This document shows, one piece after another, positions 10,622 through 20,786 of a DNA stretch of 64,000 nt. This DNA comes from Rhizobium oryzihabitans (GTDB lineage Bacteria; Pseudomonadota; Alphaproteobacteria; Rhizobiales; Rhizobiaceae), in the NCBI RefSeq assembly GCF_010669145.1, contig NZ_CP048632.1, positions 62,001-126,000 of the forward strand, read 5' to 3'. Position numbers and translations under genes: made by a program. The notes under the pieces were generated by a model that did not search any database, had not been told where the DNA came from, and saw only the letters and a list, made by a program, of their open reading frames with translations. How positions within the stretch are numbered: the first letter of the stretch is position 1; each line of letters begins with the position of its first letter.

Positions 10622-10858
10622 ATGCCGAAACGCATTCTGCAGGGCGTCGTAGTGTCCGACAAGAACGAGAAGACTGTCGTTGTCCGCGTTGAGCGTCGAT
10701 TCGCTCACCCGCTGCTTCAGAAGACCGTTCGCCGTTCGAAGAAGTACAAGGCGCACGACGAAAACAATCAGTATAAGGTCGGCGATGTCGTTTCCATCGA
10801 GGAATGCGCACCGATCTCCAAGGACAAGCGCTGGACGGTCGTTTCCGCCCAGGCTTAA
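10622..10858 (+). CDS. rpsQ: 30S ribosomal protein S17
   Basis: 78 aa, beginning [20 protein letters not shown]. An OB-fold, 16S rRNA-binding primary assembly protein. The core motif [25 protein letters not shown] is intact. It is the last gene of the S10 block: two hairpins follow at once and the spc genes begin 235 bases later, matching the operon boundary known in E. coli. Confidence 0.97.
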   Translation: MPKRILQGVVVSDKNEKTVVVRVERRFAHPLLQKTVRRSKKYKAHDENNQYKVGDVVSIEECAPISKDKRWTVVSAQA

Positions 10859-10869
10859 TTTCAACAGAA

Positions 10870-10898
10870 TCGCGCCAGGTCTCTTGTACTTGGCGCGA
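10870..10898 (+). terminator. First hairpin at the rpsQ/rplN boundary
   Basis: TCGCGCCAGGT pairs with ACTTGGCGCGA (11 bp including one G-U pair, loop of seven). It is not followed by a T run. Together with the next hairpin it marks the S10/spc boundary. Confidence 0.55.
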
Positions 10899-10921
10899 AA
10901 TCCTGTATGAAGCACCGCAAG

Positions 10922-10950
10922 GACGCTCGTGAATCGAGCGTCTTTTGCTT
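10922..10950 (+). terminator. Intrinsic terminator at the rpsQ/rplN boundary
   Basis: GACGCTCG, loop TGAAT, CGAGCGTC (10922-10942, perfect 8 bp) followed by TTTTGCTTT. This is the form of a Rho-independent terminator and would end or attenuate S10 transcription before spc. A TATATT -10-like hexamer at 11014-11019 downstream is a possible spc promoter. Confidence 0.65.
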
Positions 10951-11093
10951 TGATGCGCACGGAAGGTCCCTCGGGAAACCACCCTGTCACGACATTTCCG
11001 CGCAAGACGAAGATATATTCATAAGCTGGGGCAGGGGGCTCGCTCGGGAGAGTTTGCCCAACCGTTCCGGTAACAACAAGAAGGCGACCTGAC

Positions 11094-11462
11094 ATGATTC
11101 AGATGCAAACAAACCTCGACGTGGCGGATAATTCCGGCGCACGTCGTGTCATGTGCATCAAGGTGCTGGGCGGCTCGAAGCGCAAATATGCTTCTGTTGG
11201 CGACATCATTGTCGTTTCCATCAAGGAAGCTATTCCGCGCGGCCGCGTCAAGAAGGGCGACGTGATGAAGGCGGTTGTCGTTCGCACCGCCAAGGACATC
11301 CGCCGCGCTGACGGCAGCGTCATCCGTTTCGATAACAACGCAGCCGTTCTTATCGACAACAAGAAAGAGCCGATCGGCACCCGTATCTTCGGACCGGTTC
11401 CGCGCGAACTTCGCGCCAAGAACCACATGAAGATCATCTCGCTGGCTCCAGAAGTGCTGTAA
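11094..11462 (+). CDS. rplN: 50S ribosomal protein L14
   Basis: 122 aa, beginning [21 protein letters not shown]14 lies at the subunit interface and contacts translational GTPases and RsfS. The signature [29 protein letters not shown] is intact. It opens the spc block after the terminator region. Confidence 0.98.
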   Translation: MIQMQTNLDVADNSGARRVMCIKVLGGSKRKYASVGDIIVVSIKEAIPRGRVKKGDVMKAVVVRTAKDIRRADGSVIRFDNNAAVLIDNKKEPIGTRIFGPVPRELRAKNHMKIISLAPEVL

Positions 11463-11474
11463 GGAGCTATAGCG

Positions 11475-11783
11475 ATGCAGAAAATTCGTAAAGGCGACAA
11501 GGTTGTCGTATTGACCGGTAAGGACAAGGGCCGTACCGGCGAAGTAATCCAGGTGATGCCGAAAGAAGACCGTGCCGTTGTGCGTGGCGTAAACATGGTG
11601 AAGCGTCACCAGCGCCAGACCCAGGCACAGGAAGCCGGCATCATCAACAAGGAAGCATCCTTGCACATCTCCAACATCGCCATCGTCGACAAGGATGGCA
11701 AGCCGACCCGCGTTGGCTTCTCTGTTGTGGATGGCAAGAAGGTCCGCGTGGCCAAGCGTTCGGGAGAAGTGATCGATGGCTGA
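11475..11783 (+). CDS. rplX: 50S ribosomal protein L24
   Basis: 102 aa with an N-terminal KOW motif ([22 protein letters not shown]) and the conserved [10 protein letters not shown]24 is an assembly-initiating protein of the large subunit. Its 3' end overlaps the rplE start by eight bases, suggesting coupled translation. Confidence 0.97.
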   Translation: MQKIRKGDKVVVLTGKDKGRTGEVIQVMPKEDRAVVRGVNMVKRHQRQTQAQEAGIINKEASLHISNIAIVDKDGKPTRVGFSVVDGKKVRVAKRSGEVIDG

Positions 11784-12330
11784 TAAGTACGAGCCGCGTC
11801 TCAAGACGGAATACGTTTCCCGTATCCGTGGCGCCATGCAGGAGAAGTTCTCCTACGCCAACGTGATGATGATCCCGAAGCTTGAAAAGATCGTGATCAA
11901 CATGGGTGTTGGCGAAGCGACTGCCGATTCCAAGAAGCCCACGATTGCTGCTGGCGATCTGGCTGCGATTGCCGGCCAGAAGCCGGTCGTTACCCGCGCT
12001 CGCAACTCGATCGCTGGTTTCAAGGTTCGCGAAGGCATGCCGATCGGTGCGAAGGTTACCCTTCGTGGCGCACGCATGTACGAATTCCTTGATCGTCTGG
12101 TCAACATCGCGCTGCCGCGCGTTCGCGACTTCCGGGGTCTGAACCCCAAGAGCTTTGACGGCCGTGGCAACTTCGCCATGGGCATCAAGGAACACATTGT
12201 GTTCCCTGAGATCAACTACGATAAGGTTGATCAGATGTGGGGCATGGACATCATCGTTTGCACGACGGCGACGTCGGACGACGAAGCTCGGGCTCTGCTT
12301 ACAGAGTTCAACTTCCCGTTCCGTCACTAA
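11776..12330 (+). CDS. rplE: 50S ribosomal protein L5
   Basis: 184 aa. L5 binds 5S rRNA and contacts P-site tRNA. Family motifs are visible: [43 protein letters not shown] and [24 protein letters not shown]. It begins inside rplX and lies 33 bases before rpsN. Confidence 0.98.
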   Translation: MADKYEPRLKTEYVSRIRGAMQEKFSYANVMMIPKLEKIVINMGVGEATADSKKPTIAAGDLAAIAGQKPVVTRARNSIAGFKVREGMPIGAKVTLRGARMYEFLDRLVNIALPRVRDFRGLNPKSFDGRGNFAMGIKEHIVFPEINYDKVDQMWGMDIIVCTTATSDDEARALLTEFNFPFRH

Positions 12331-12363
12331 CCGTAACGACGAGCGTAGAAAAGGAACTCCGAT

Positions 12364-12669
12364 ATGGCGAAAACAAGCGCAGTTGAAAAGAACAAGCGCC
12401 GCCGCAAGTCGGTCGCCCAGCAGGCCACCAAGCGTGCCGCACTGAAGGCGATCGTGATGAACCAGTCCCTTCCGATCGAAGACCGGTTCAAGGCCACTCT
12501 GAAGCTCGCTTCGCTGCCGCGTGACGGCTCGAAGACGCGTATCCGCAACCGCTGCGAAGTAACGGGCCGTCCGCGCGCGTTCTATCGCAAGCTCAAGATG
12601 TCGCGTATCGCGCTTCGTGAGCTGGGCAATTCCGGCAAGGTGCCGGGCATTGTCAAGTCGAGCTGGTAA
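12364..12669 (+). CDS. rpsN: 30S ribosomal protein S14, zinc-independent form
   Basis: 101 aa, the long form, with the signature [21 protein letters not shown]. Only a single cysteine is present, so the CxxC zinc pairs of the short form are absent: this is the zinc-independent type. It lies between rplE and rpsH as usual. Confidence 0.97.
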   Translation: MAKTSAVEKNKRRRKSVAQQATKRAALKAIVMNQSLPIEDRFKATLKLASLPRDGSKTRIRNRCEVTGRPRAFYRKLKMSRIALRELGNSGKVPGIVKSSW

Positions 12670-12681
12670 GGAGACGGGCAC

Positions 12682-13080
12682 ATGACCATGACTGATCCTT
12701 TGGGTGATATGCTCACCCGCATCCGCAATGGTGCTGCTCGCCGCAAGTCGTCGGTAAGCACGCCTGCTTCCAGCCTGCGCGCACGCGTTCTCGACGTGCT
12801 TCAGTCTGAAGGCTACATTCGCGGTTATTCCAAGGTCGATTTCGAAAACGGCAAGTCCGAATTCACCATCGAACTGAAGTACTACGAAGGCGCATCCGTG
12901 ATCCGTGAGATCGGCCGCGTTTCCAAGCCGGGCCGCCGAGTTTATGTCTCGGTTAAGTCCATTCCGCAGGTCGCGAACGGCCTCGGCATCACCATCCTTT
13001 CGACCCCGAAGGGCGTGATGGCCGATCACCAGGCTCGCGAACAGAACGTTGGTGGCGAGGTTCTTTGCTCGGTCTTCTAA
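12682..13080 (+). CDS. rpsH: 30S ribosomal protein S8
   Basis: 132 aa, beginning [18 protein letters not shown]8 binds the central domain of 16S rRNA and, in E. coli, represses the spc operon at rplE. The C-terminal signature [27 protein letters not shown] is intact. A second ATG two codons on is an alternative start; GGAGACGGGCAC upstream fits the first. Confidence 0.97.
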   Translation: MTMTDPLGDMLTRIRNGAARRKSSVSTPASSLRARVLDVLQSEGYIRGYSKVDFENGKSEFTIELKYYEGASVIREIGRVSKPGRRVYVSVKSIPQVANGLGITILSTPKGVMADHQAREQNVGGEVLCSVF

Positions 13081-13122
13081 GGCCAAAGCAGGATCTCCAT
13101 AACGAACAGACAGGATTGAATA

Positions 13123-13656
13123 ATGTCTCGTATCGGTAAAAAGCCCGTTCCGGTTCCAGCAGGTGTTACGGCCAATGTCGACGGCCAGAAGGTCACTGCT
13201 AAGGGCCCGAAGGGTGAACTGTTTTTCGTCGCTAATGACGACATTCAGCTGAAGCTCGAAGATAACGGCGTTTCCGTAACGCCGGCTAACGGCACCAAGG
13301 AAGCTCGCTCGAAGTGGGGCATGTCCCGCACGATGATCGAGAACATCTTCAAGGGTGTTAAGGACGGCTATGAGCGCAAGCTCGAAATCAACGGCGTTGG
13401 TTACCGTGCCGCCATGCAGGGCAAGAACCTGCAGCTGGCTCTCGGCTTTTCCCATGACGTTGTTTATGAGCCTCCGGTCGGCATCACCATTGCCGTTCCG
13501 AAGCCGACGGAAATCATCGTTTCCGGCATCAACAAGCAGCAGGTCGGTCAGGTAGCCGCGGAAATCCGCGAATACCGCGGTCCCGAGCCCTACAAGGGCA
13601 AGGGCGTGAAGTACGCTGAAGAGCGTATCGTCCGCAAAGAAGGCAAGAAGAAGTAA
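13123..13656 (+). CDS. rplF: 50S ribosomal protein L6
   Basis: 177 aa with the duplicated L6 fold. It begins [15 protein letters not shown] and carries the C-terminal signature [17 protein letters not shown]6 is next to the GTPase-associated centre and sarcin-ricin loop. Gene order rpsH-rplF-rplR is standard. Confidence 0.98.
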   Translation: MSRIGKKPVPVPAGVTANVDGQKVTAKGPKGELFFVANDDIQLKLEDNGVSVTPANGTKEARSKWGMSRTMIENIFKGVKDGYERKLEINGVGYRAAMQGKNLQLALGFSHDVVYEPPVGITIAVPKPTEIIVSGINKQQVGQVAAEIREYRGPEPYKGKGVKYAEERIVRKEGKKK

Positions 13657-13668
13657 GGATCACGCGAA

Positions 13669-14031
13669 ATGGCTAGCAGGAAAGAAGCACTTGCACGTCG
13701 CGCGAGCCGTGTGCGCCGCCAGATCAAGGCGGTTGCCAATGGCCGCCCGCGCCTGTCGGTTCATCGCTCGTCGAAGAACATCTACGCCCAGATCATCGAT
13801 GATGTGGCTGGCAAGACGCTTGCGTCTGCCTCCACGCTCGAAGCAGATCTGCGCGGCTCGCTCAAGACCGGCGCCGACGTTGCAGCAGCAGCTGTCGTAG
13901 GCAAGCTCGTTGCCGAGCGCGCCGTCAAGGCTGGCGTCAAGGATGTCGTATTCGACCGTGGCGCGTTCATCTATCACGGCCGCATCAAGGCCGTGGCTGA
14001 AGCTGCCCGCGAAGGCGGCCTGAACTTCTGA
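13669..14031 (+). CDS. rplR: 50S ribosomal protein L18
   Basis: 120 aa, beginning [20 protein letters not shown]; a basic N-terminus then the RNase H-like fold ([18 protein letters not shown]) and the ending [26 protein letters not shown]. Binds 5S rRNA with L5. A hairpin follows at 14037-14064. Confidence 0.97.
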   Translation: MASRKEALARRASRVRRQIKAVANGRPRLSVHRSSKNIYAQIIDDVAGKTLASASTLEADLRGSLKTGADVAAAAVVGKLVAERAVKAGVKDVVFDRGAFIYHGRIKAVAEAAREGGLNF

Positions 14032-14036
14032 TTTTT

Positions 14037-14064
14037 TTCCGCCCGGACAACGATCCGGGCGGAA
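14037..14064 (+). terminator. Intercistronic hairpin between rplR and rpsE
   Basis: TTCCGCCCGGA, loop CAACGA, and the exact 11-bp complement. The T run lies before, not after, the stem, so this is more likely a processing or stability hairpin than a full terminator. Confidence 0.5.
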
Positions 14065-14150
14065 TTTCACCGGGCCATGCGGGTCTCCTCAAAGAGGCCG
14101 GTGGTCTTTTCGTTTGCCGTTCCACCCGTAAAAGAAAAAGGACAAGGACA

Positions 14151-14720
14151 ATGGCACAGGAAAAAAGAGGTTCTCGCGACGATCGCCAGAACCGTGAAGA
14201 GCGCGATAGCGAATTCGTCGACAAGCTGGTCGCGATCAACCGCGTTGCAAAGGTTGTTAAGGGTGGCCGTCGCTTCGGCTTCGCCGCTCTCGTCGTCGTC
14301 GGCGACCAGAAGGGCCGCGTTGGCTTCGGTCACGGCAAGGCTCGCGAAGTTCCGGAAGCCATTCGTAAGGCTACCGAGAGCGCCAAGCGCGATCTGATCT
14401 TCGTTCCGCTGCGCGATGGCCGCACTCTGCATCACGACGTCAATGGCCGTCACGGCGCAGGCAAGGTTCTGCTGCGTTCGGCCAAGGCCGGTACCGGTAT
14501 CATCGCCGGTGGTCCGATGCGCGCCGTTTTCGAAACCCTGGGTGTTCACGACGTTGTTGCCAAGTCTACTGGTTCTTCGAACCCGTACAACATGGTTCGC
14601 GCAACGTTCGACGCTCTGAAGCATCAGGTTCATCCGAAGGACATCGCTGCACAGCGCGGTCTCAAGTATGCAACGCTTCAGGCTCGCCGTGCCGCCTCCG
14701 GCAACGCTTCTGAAGAATAA
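14151..14720 (+). CDS. rpsE: 30S ribosomal protein S5
   Basis: 189 aa. N-terminal double-stranded-RNA-binding-like domain ([32 protein letters not shown]) then the S5 C-terminal domain ([28 protein letters not shown]). S5 affects decoding accuracy; the spectinomycin-site loop VVKGGRRF looks wild type. I use the ATG at 14151 ([12 protein letters not shown]), with AAAAAGGACAAGGAC upstream. Confidence 0.97.
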   Translation: MAQEKRGSRDDRQNREERDSEFVDKLVAINRVAKVVKGGRRFGFAALVVVGDQKGRVGFGHGKAREVPEAIRKATESAKRDLIFVPLRDGRTLHHDVNGRHGAGKVLLRSAKAGTGIIAGGPMRAVFETLGVHDVVAKSTGSSNPYNMVRATFDALKHQVHPKDIAAQRGLKYATLQARRAASGNASEE

Positions 14721-14731
14721 GGAGCTGGATC

Positions 14732-14938
14732 ATGGCCAAGAAGACTACTGAAGCCAAGAAGACTGTTACGGTCGAACAGATCGGCAGCCCTATTCGCCGC
14801 CCGGCAATCCAGCGTCAGACGCTGGTCGGTCTGGGTCTCAACAAGATGCATCGTCAGCGCACCCTGGAAGATACTCCTGCGGTTCGCGGCATGATCCGTG
14901 CGGTCCAGCATCTCGTTCGCGTCGTTGACGAGAAGTGA
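14732..14938 (+). CDS. rpmD: 50S ribosomal protein L30
   Basis: 68 aa, slightly longer than the usual 60 because of a Lys/Thr-rich N-terminus ([20 protein letters not shown]). The L30 signature [28 protein letters not shown] is clear. It lies 11 bases after rpsE and 16 before rplO. Confidence 0.96.
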   Translation: MAKKTTEAKKTVTVEQIGSPIRRPAIQRQTLVGLGLNKMHRQRTLEDTPAVRGMIRAVQHLVRVVDEK

Positions 14939-14954
14939 GACGGAGTAACCTATC

Positions 14955-15434
14955 ATGAAACTCAATGAAATCAGAGACAACGAAGGCGCCTCCAAGGATC
15001 GTATCCGCGTAGGTCGCGGTATCGGTTCCGGCAAGGGCAAGACCGGTGGTCGCGGTGTGAAGGGTCAGAAGGCTCGTTCGGGCGTCGCCATCAACGGTTT
15101 TGAAGGCGGTCAGATGCCTATCTACCGTCGTCTGCCGAAGCGCGGTTTCAACAACATCTTCGCTTCCGAATATGTTGTCGTATCGCTCGGTCGCATTCAG
15201 ACCGCCATCGACGCCAAGAAGCTCGACGCTTCCGCCACGATCGATGCTGCTGCTCTCAAGGCTGCCGGCGTTATCCGTCGCGCCAAGGACGGCGTTCGCA
15301 TCCTCGCGGACGGCGAACTGAAGGCCAAGGTCGCTTTCGAAGTTGCCGGTGCTTCCAAGCCCGCAATCGAAAAGATCGAAAAGGCTGGCGGCTCGATCAA
15401 GCTTCTCGCAGTTGCAGCAGAAGCCTCCGAGTAA
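14955..15434 (+). CDS. rplO: 50S ribosomal protein L15
   Basis: 159 aa. The Gly/Lys-rich N-terminus ([27 protein letters not shown]) and C-terminal [24 protein letters not shown] are typical. L15 joins late in large-subunit assembly. It is followed by a hairpin and then secY after 334 bases, so secY-adk may have its own promoter. Confidence 0.97.
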   Translation: MKLNEIRDNEGASKDRIRVGRGIGSGKGKTGGRGVKGQKARSGVAINGFEGGQMPIYRRLPKRGFNNIFASEYVVVSLGRIQTAIDAKKLDASATIDAAALKAAGVIRRAKDGVRILADGELKAKVAFEVAGASKPAIEKIEKAGGSIKLLAVAAEASE

Positions 15435-15768
15435 TATATAGACTTCAGACGCCCGGGGCTCGTCGCTCCGGGCGTTTGCGCTCCCTGGCCTATGGTGCTT
15501 TCGATCTAAATCGATTTATACAGGCATCAAGGCAAACTCTTCGCGGTTCGGCTTTCAAGCGGTCCGCATGCGGCATAAAGTGCTGCAGGGAGAGCCTCAC
15601 AGTTCTTGAACTTCCATAGGGGAGGGGATAGGACATAAAAAAACAGGGTGAGGCATGATGGCGGCGCAAAGCCGTGTTCGTCCGAAGCCCGGTTTTTGAA
15701 CCGGTATCTTTTAGACCTTTCCGCATTGGCCGGTTTTCCTGGCCGGCAAGGGTCGTTCGGAGAAATTT
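15435..15768. other. rplO-secY intergenic region
   Basis: 334 bases holding the post-rplO hairpin and a second hairpin CCGGTT-TTTG-AACCGG at 15689-15704 followed by TATCTTTT. No gene is convincing. The space suggests separate control of secY-adk. Confidence 0.5.
15449..15478 (+). terminator. Terminator-like hairpin after rplO
   Basis: ACGCCCGG (15449-15456) pairs with CCGGGCGT (15468-15475), loop of 11, then a short TTGCG. Likely a weak terminator or attenuator before secY. Confidence 0.5.
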
Positions 15769-17109
15769 ATGGCTTCAGCAGCGGAACAACTGGCTTCGAA
15801 CCTGAATTTTTCGACCTTCGCTAAGGCGGAGGATCTGAAAAAACGTCTCTGGTTTACTCTTGCCGCACTTCTCGTCTACCGTCTCGGCACCCATATTCCG
15901 CTTCCGGGCCTGAACCCCGAAGCCTATGCGCAGGCCTTCCAGGGCCAGGCCAACGGTATTCTCGGTCTTTTCAACATGTTTGCGGGTGGCGCCGTCGAGC
16001 GTATGGCGATCTTCGCGCTCGGCATCATGCCTTACATCTCCGCTTCGATCATCGTGCAGCTCATTACCTCGGTCGTGCCCTCGCTCGAAGCGTTGAAGAA
16101 GGAAGGCGAAGCCGGCCGCAAAATCATCAACCAGTACACGCGCTACGGCACGGTGCTGCTCGGCACGCTGCAGGCCTACGGTATTGCAGTTGGCCTCGAG
16201 AGCGGTGCTGGCCTTGTGGTCGATCCGGGCTGGTTCTTCCGCGTTTCCACCGTCATCACACTGCTTGGCGGCACGATGTTCCTGATGTGGCTCGGTGAAC
16301 AGATCACCTCGCGCGGTATCGGCAACGGTATTTCGCTGATCATCTTTGCGGGCATTGCCGCAGGTCTGCCCAAGGCGCTCGCCGGCACGCTCGAACTCGG
16401 CCGCACCGGCGCGCTGTCGACCACGCTCATCCTTATGGTCGTTGTCGTCGCCATCGGCGTCATCGCACTGATTGTTTTCGTGGAGCGTGCCCAGCGTCGC
16501 CTGCTGATACAATATCCGAAGCGACAGGTCGGCAACCGGATGTTCCAGGGCGATACGTCGCACCTGCCGCTGAAGCTCAACACGGCCGGCGTCATTCCCG
16601 CGATCTTCGCATCCTCGCTGCTACTTCTGCCCGCGACGGCTGCCGGGTTTGCCGGAAACACCAATCTGCCGGGCTGGGCGACGTCCATCATCGCGTCGCT
16701 GCAGCATGGGCAGCCGCTGTTCATGGCGCTGTACGGCCTGCTGATCGCGTTCTTCGCGTTTTTCTACACGGCTATCGTCTTCAATCCGAAGGACACGGCC
16801 GATAACCTCAAGAAGCACGGCGGCTTCATTCCGGGCATTCGTCCGGGCGAGCGCACCGCGGAGTACATCGATTACGTCCTGACCCGCATCACGGTGGTCG
16901 GCGCGATTTATCTGGTCTTCGTGTGTATCCTTCCTGAGACACTTATCGCACGTACGGGCATTCCGTTAGCCCTTGGTGGTACTTCGCTTTTGATCGTTGT
17001 CAGTGTAACTCTTGATACGGTTGCGCAGATTCAGGGTCACCTGATCGCGCAGCAATATGAAGGGCTGATCAAGAAGTCGAAGTTGCGTGGAGGAAAGAGG
17101 GGACGATGA
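15769..17109 (+). CDS. secY: Preprotein translocase subunit SecY
   Basis: 446 aa, ten predicted membrane helices, forming the channel of the Sec translocon with SecE and SecG. Family features include [10 protein letters not shown] near residue 40, the [27 protein letters not shown] plug/second-helix region, and [22 protein letters not shown]. Its position after rplO is standard. The last four bases overlap the start of adk (ATGA). Confidence 0.98.
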   Translation: MASAAEQLASNLNFSTFAKAEDLKKRLWFTLAALLVYRLGTHIPLPGLNPEAYAQAFQGQANGILGLFNMFAGGAVERMAIFALGIMPYISASIIVQLITSVVPSLEALKKEGEAGRKIINQYTRYGTVLLGTLQAYGIAVGLESGAGLVVDPGWFFRVSTVITLLGGTMFLMWLGEQITSRGIGNGISLIIFAGIAAGLPKALAGTLELGRTGALSTTLILMVVVVAIGVIALIVFVERAQRRLLIQYPKRQVGNRMFQGDTSHLPLKLNTAGVIPAIFASSLLLLPATAAGFAGNTNLPGWATSIIASLQHGQPLFMALYGLLIAFFAFFYTAIVFNPKDTADNLKKHGGFIPGIRPGERTAEYIDYVLTRITVVGAIYLVFVCILPETLIARTGIPLALGGTSLLIVVSVTLDTVAQIQGHLIAQQYEGLIKKSKLRGGKRGR

Positions 17110-17696
17110 GACTGATATTTTTGGGTCCGCCGGGTGCGGGCAAGGGAACCCAGGCCAAGCGCCTGACTGACAAGTACGGGATCCCGCAGCTTTCCACCGG
17201 TGACATGCTACGCGCTGCGGTCAGCGCGGGCACCGAAATCGGCAAACGAGCCAAGGCGGTCATGGATGCCGGCGGGCTCGTGTCCGACGATATCGTCAAT
17301 CAGATCGTTTCCGAACGCATCGAAGCGCCTGACTGTGCCAAGGGCTTTATTCTCGACGGCTATCCGCGCACCGTTCCGCAGGCCAAGGCGCTTGCCGAGA
17401 ACATGCGCAAGAAGAATCTTGCCCTTGATGCCGTGATTGAACTGAAGGTGGACGAAGAGGCGCTGATTCGCCGAATCGAAAACCGGGTCGCGGAAACCGT
17501 CGCCGCCGGCGGCACGGTTCGTTCCGACGACAATCCGGAAGCCTTCCGTAAGCGGCTGACGGAATATCGCGAAAAGACCGCGCCGCTGTCGAACTATTAC
17601 AGCGAGCAGGGCGAGCTTGTGACGCTCGACGGCATGGCTGATGTCGATGCCGTTACTGAAGCCATCGAAGGCGTTCTGGAGAAGGCTTCGGCCTGA
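17106..17696 (+). CDS. adk: Adenylate kinase, short-LID type
   Basis: 196 aa; catalyses AMP + ATP to 2 ADP in the cytosol. P-loop [14 protein letters not shown] at the N-terminus, NMP-binding [11 protein letters not shown], and FILDGYPRT. The LID domain is the short, zinc-free kind ([12 protein letters not shown]...). Translationally coupled to secY through a four-base overlap. rpmJ, found at this place in E. coli, is absent. Confidence 0.97.
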   Translation: MRLIFLGPPGAGKGTQAKRLTDKYGIPQLSTGDMLRAAVSAGTEIGKRAKAVMDAGGLVSDDIVNQIVSERIEAPDCAKGFILDGYPRTVPQAKALAENMRKKNLALDAVIELKVDEEALIRRIENRVAETVAAGGTVRSDDNPEAFRKRLTEYREKTAPLSNYYSEQGELVTLDGMADVDAVTEAIEGVLEKASA

Positions 17697-18001
17697 TGGC
17701 CGGTGCGGGATGGTGAAAGCCTTGTCGGTTTTGCCCGATATCCCGCTCTCCGGATCGAGCAGATCCTTTGGATCGTAAAAGAATCTTGGCGGAGCCGGTT
17801 GCTTTTTTGCGCTGATTCCGTTAAACACCGCGCCAACTCGCGACATCCCAAGCGACTGGCGCGGATTTCCCTTAGGGAAGGGAGATCCGGGTTCAGTCGT
17901 TTTGACTTGTCACGGACATCAATTTTGAACTGGCGGTCGTGTCGGCCGCTCGAATGGAATCACCACTTGCCGGATGGCAACTGGAACCAAGGAGAAGAGA
18001 C
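17697..18001. other. adk-rpsM intergenic region with hairpins
   Basis: 305 bases. CCGCGCCA (17828-17835) can pair with TGGCGCGG (17857-17864), and TTCCC-tta-GGGAA follows at 17867-17879. This is where the alpha-operon promoter and any leader control would lie; no gene is convincing. Confidence 0.45.
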
Positions 18002-18370
18002 GTGGCACGTATCGCTGGCGTCAACATCCCGACCGCGAAGCGCGTTGTTATTGCGCTGACCTACATTCACGGGATCGGTCCGAAATTCGCGCAGGAAATC
18101 ATGGAAAAGGTCGGTCTTCCGGCTGACAAGCGCGTCCATCAGCTGACGGATGCTGAAGTTCTTCAGATCCGCGAAGCCATCGACCGCGACTACCAGGTCG
18201 AAGGCGACCTGCGTCGCGACACGTCGATGAACATCAAGCGTCTGATGGACCTCGGCTGCTACCGCGGCCTGCGTCACCGTCGTGGCCTTCCGGTCCGCGG
18301 TCAGCGCACGCACACCAACGCCCGCACCCGCAAGGGTCCGGCGAAGGCTATCGCTGGTAAGAAGAAGTAA
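18002..18370 (+). CDS. rpsM: 30S ribosomal protein S13
   Basis: 122 aa from a GTG start: AAGGAG lies about 10 bases upstream and the product begins [15 protein letters not shown] as in relatives. S13 contacts the P-site tRNA and forms intersubunit bridges. The end [28 protein letters not shown] is typical. Confidence 0.97.
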   Translation: MARIAGVNIPTAKRVVIALTYIHGIGPKFAQEIMEKVGLPADKRVHQLTDAEVLQIREAIDRDYQVEGDLRRDTSMNIKRLMDLGCYRGLRHRRGLPVRGQRTHTNARTRKGPAKAIAGKKK

Positions 18371-18393
18371 TTTTCCGGTTCTCCGGAAAGGGG

Positions 18394-18418
18394 AGGCTGG
18401 TGCGGTCTGCGCCAGCCT
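18394..18418 (+). terminator. Intercistronic hairpin between rpsM and rpsK
   Basis: AGGCTGGTGC, loop GGTCT, GCGCCAGCCT: a ten-bp stem with one wobble pair followed by TT. Possible partial terminator or processing site within the alpha operon. Confidence 0.45.
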
Positions 18419-18508
18419 TTCTGAGTTTGGCGTGAAGCCCGGATACGGGTCGATCGCCGGTGTAGCCGCTGGTGTTACGGCGGTGAAGAGATCAATGAAA
18501 GGTATAAA

Positions 18509-18898
18509 ATGGCCAAGGAAGCCGCACGTGTTCGCCGTCGCGAACGTAAAAATATCACGTCGGGCGTCGCGCACGTCAACTCGACCTTCAACAACACGAT
18601 GATCACCATCACCGACGCACAGGGCAATGCCATTGCCTGGTCGTCTGCTGGTGCCAAGGGCTTCAAGGGTTCGCGCAAGTCGACTCCGTTTGCTGCCCAG
18701 ATCGCTGCTGAAGATTGCGCGAAGAAGGCTCAGGAACACGGCATGAAGTCGCTTGAAGTTGAAGTTTGCGGTCCGGGTTCCGGCCGTGAATCGGCACTTC
18801 GCGCTCTGCAGGCTGCCGGTTTCATGATCACTTCCATTCGCGACGTGACGCCGATCCCGCACAACGGTTGCCGTCCGCGCAAGAAGCGCCGCGTCTGA
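18509..18898 (+). CDS. rpsK: 30S ribosomal protein S11
   Basis: 129 aa. It begins [20 protein letters not shown] and holds the conserved [16 protein letters not shown] and the end [19 protein letters not shown]11 lines the mRNA exit platform. Gene order rpsM-rpsK-rpoA-rplQ lacks rpsD, as is common in alphaproteobacteria. Confidence 0.98.
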   Translation: MAKEAARVRRRERKNITSGVAHVNSTFNNTMITITDAQGNAIAWSSAGAKGFKGSRKSTPFAAQIAAEDCAKKAQEHGMKSLEVEVCGPGSGRESALRALQAAGFMITSIRDVTPIPHNGCRPRKKRRV

Positions 18899-18914
18899 CG
18901 CGACCGTGGTTCGG

Positions 18915-18948
18915 AAATTCCGCCTTTCCTCAGGTCTGGCGGAATTTT
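18915..18948 (+). terminator. Hairpin between rpsK and rpoA
   Basis: AAATTCCGCC (18915-18924) and GGCGGAATTT (18938-18947) form a perfect ten-bp stem; only one further T follows. Likely lowers readthrough into rpoA or marks processing. Confidence 0.5.
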
Positions 18949-19093
18949 CGTGTATCTGGCGTGTGCGCGTCGATTTCAATCGACGGACTTGCGCTCAAGA
19001 ACCCACTGATGAACCGCTGAATTAGGTTCCTCTCAGTGTTTTCATGCTCGGTCCGTCACGATTGGATGGTGGCGGCGAACGGAAGGTTTAAAG

Positions 19094-20104
19094 ATGATTC
19101 AGAAGAACTGGCAGGAACTTATCAAGCCGAACAAGGTCGAGTTCACCTCGTCCAGCCGCACCAAGGCAACGCTGGTTGCCGAGCCGCTGGAGCGTGGTTT
19201 CGGTCTTACCCTCGGCAACGCGCTGCGTCGCGTTCTGTTGTCTTCTCTGCGTGGCGCCGCTGTGACGGCCGTGCAGATCGACGGTGTTCTGCACGAATTC
19301 TCCTCCATTCCCGGCGTTCGGGAAGATGTGACGGATATCGTGCTCAACATCAAGGAAATCGCCATCAAGATGGATGGTGACGATTCCAAGCGCATGGTCG
19401 TGCGCAAGCAGGGTCCGGGTGCCGTAACCGCTGGTGACATCCAGACGGTTGGCGACATCGAGATCCTGAACCCCGACCACGTGATCTGCACGCTGGACGA
19501 TGGCGCTGAAATCCGCATGGAATTCACCGTCAACAACGGCAAGGGTTACGTACCGGCTGAGCGCAACCGCGCGGAAGATGCCCCGATCGGCCTCATTCCG
19601 GTGGACAGCCTCTATTCTCCGGTCAAGAAAGTGTCCTACAAGGTGGAAAACACCCGTGAAGGCCAGGTTCTCGACTATGACAAGCTGATCATGACGATCG
19701 AGACCAACGGTTCTGTTTCCGGCGAAGACGCCGTTGCCTTTGCCGCTCGCATTCTTCAGGACCAGCTGGGCGTCTTCGTCAACTTCGACGAGCCGCAGAA
19801 GGAAGCAGAAGAAGAATCGGTCACCGAACTCGCGTTCAACCCGGCGCTTCTCAAGAAGGTCGACGAGCTGGAGCTGTCGGTTCGTTCGGCAAACTGCCTG
19901 AAGAACGACAACATCGTTTACATCGGCGACCTGATCCAGAAGACCGAAGCCGAAATGCTTCGCACGCCGAACTTCGGTCGCAAGTCGCTGAACGAAATCA
20001 AGGAAGTTCTCGCTTCCATGGGTCTGCACCTCGGTATGGAAGTACCGGCATGGCCGCCTGAGAACATCGAAGATCTCGCCAAGCGTTACGAAGACCAGTA
20101 CTAA
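19094..20104 (+). CDS. rpoA: DNA-directed RNA polymerase subunit alpha
   Basis: 336 aa. The N-terminal dimerisation domain ([23 protein letters not shown] motif, here [26 protein letters not shown]) nucleates assembly of the polymerase; the C-terminal domain ([22 protein letters not shown] and [27 protein letters not shown]) binds UP elements and activators. A GGAAGGTTTAAAG ribosome-binding region precedes the ATG. Confidence 0.98.
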   Translation: MIQKNWQELIKPNKVEFTSSSRTKATLVAEPLERGFGLTLGNALRRVLLSSLRGAAVTAVQIDGVLHEFSSIPGVREDVTDIVLNIKEIAIKMDGDDSKRMVVRKQGPGAVTAGDIQTVGDIEILNPDHVICTLDDGAEIRMEFTVNNGKGYVPAERNRAEDAPIGLIPVDSLYSPVKKVSYKVENTREGQVLDYDKLIMTIETNGSVSGEDAVAFAARILQDQLGVFVNFDEPQKEAEEESVTELAFNPALLKKVDELELSVRSANCLKNDNIVYIGDLIQKTEAEMLRTPNFGRKSLNEIKEVLASMGLHLGMEVPAWPPENIEDLAKRYEDQY

Positions 20105-20111
20105 CAATCAA

Positions 20112-20139
20112 AAAGGCAGACCCTTTAAAGACTGCCTTT
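20112..20139 (+). terminator. Intercistronic hairpin between rpoA and rplQ
   Basis: AAAGGCAG (20112-20119) pairs with CTGCCTTT (20132-20139). A second stem, GCAGGT-aagtc-ACCTGC, lies at 20152-20168. Neither has a T run, so processing or stability is more likely than termination. Confidence 0.4.
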
Positions 20140-20224
20140 CCCCGTCAAACAGCAGGTAAGTCACCTGCATGTGCCAGGAAACGGCAGGCCTTAGAGAAGG
20201 AACCTGCGTAGAAGGAGAATAGCA

Positions 20225-20650
20225 ATGCGCCACGGAAATTCAGGCCGCAAGCTCAATAGAACCGCCAGCCACCGCAAGGCAATGTTTGCCAACATGGCTG
20301 CTTCGCTCATCACCCATGAGCAGATCGTAACGACGCTTCCCAAGGCGAAGGAAATCCGCCCGATCGTCGAGCGTCTCGTTACCCTCGGCAAGCGCGGCGA
20401 CCTGCACGCTCGTCGTCAGGCGATCTCGCAGATCAAGGATCAGGACGCTGTTCGCAAGCTGTTCGACGCGATCGCTTCGCGTTACGCAACCCGCAACGGC
20501 GGCTACCTGCGTATCATGAAGGCCGGCTTCCGCCAGGGCGACAACGCGGCTCTCGCCGTCGTTGAATTCGTCGAGCGCGACGTTGACGCCAAGGGCGCAG
20601 CCGACAAGGCTCGCGTTGCTGCAGAAGCTGCTGCTGCCGAAGCCGCATAA
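20225..20650 (+). CDS. rplQ: 50S ribosomal protein L17
   Basis: 141 aa, beginning [20 protein letters not shown]. The conserved [33 protein letters not shown] is intact. It carries an alanine-rich C-terminal extension ([17 protein letters not shown]) seen in alphaproteobacteria. Last gene of the ribosomal cluster. A short stretch of this gene recurs 1.5 kb downstream (see 21799). Confidence 0.97.
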   Translation: MRHGNSGRKLNRTASHRKAMFANMAASLITHEQIVTTLPKAKEIRPIVERLVTLGKRGDLHARRQAISQIKDQDAVRKLFDAIASRYATRNGGYLRIMKAGFRQGDNAALAVVEFVERDVDAKGAADKARVAAEAAAAEAA

Positions 20651-20680
20651 GGTCTGACGCCGTTCAGGCGTCGTGAGTTA

Positions 20681-20712
20681 AAAAAGCCGGGCGAGAGATC
20701 GCCCGGCTTTTT
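20681..20712. terminator. Strong bidirectional terminator after rplQ
   Basis: AAAAAGCCGGGCG, loop AGAGAT, CGCCCGGCTTTTT: a perfect 13-bp A/T-flanked stem that can stop transcription from rplQ and from the convergent minus-strand toxin gene. Confidence 0.85.
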
Positions 20713-20786
20713 GCGTCCTTAATGGCCTTTCGATCTTGAAGGAAGTTTTGCGTTTCGGACGACGTATGTTCGAGCAACACTCGACT

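Noticed and set aside
10907..11092. 61-codon frame between rpsQ and rplN
   Set aside because: It runs through the terminator hairpin, has no ribosome-binding site and no family resemblance.
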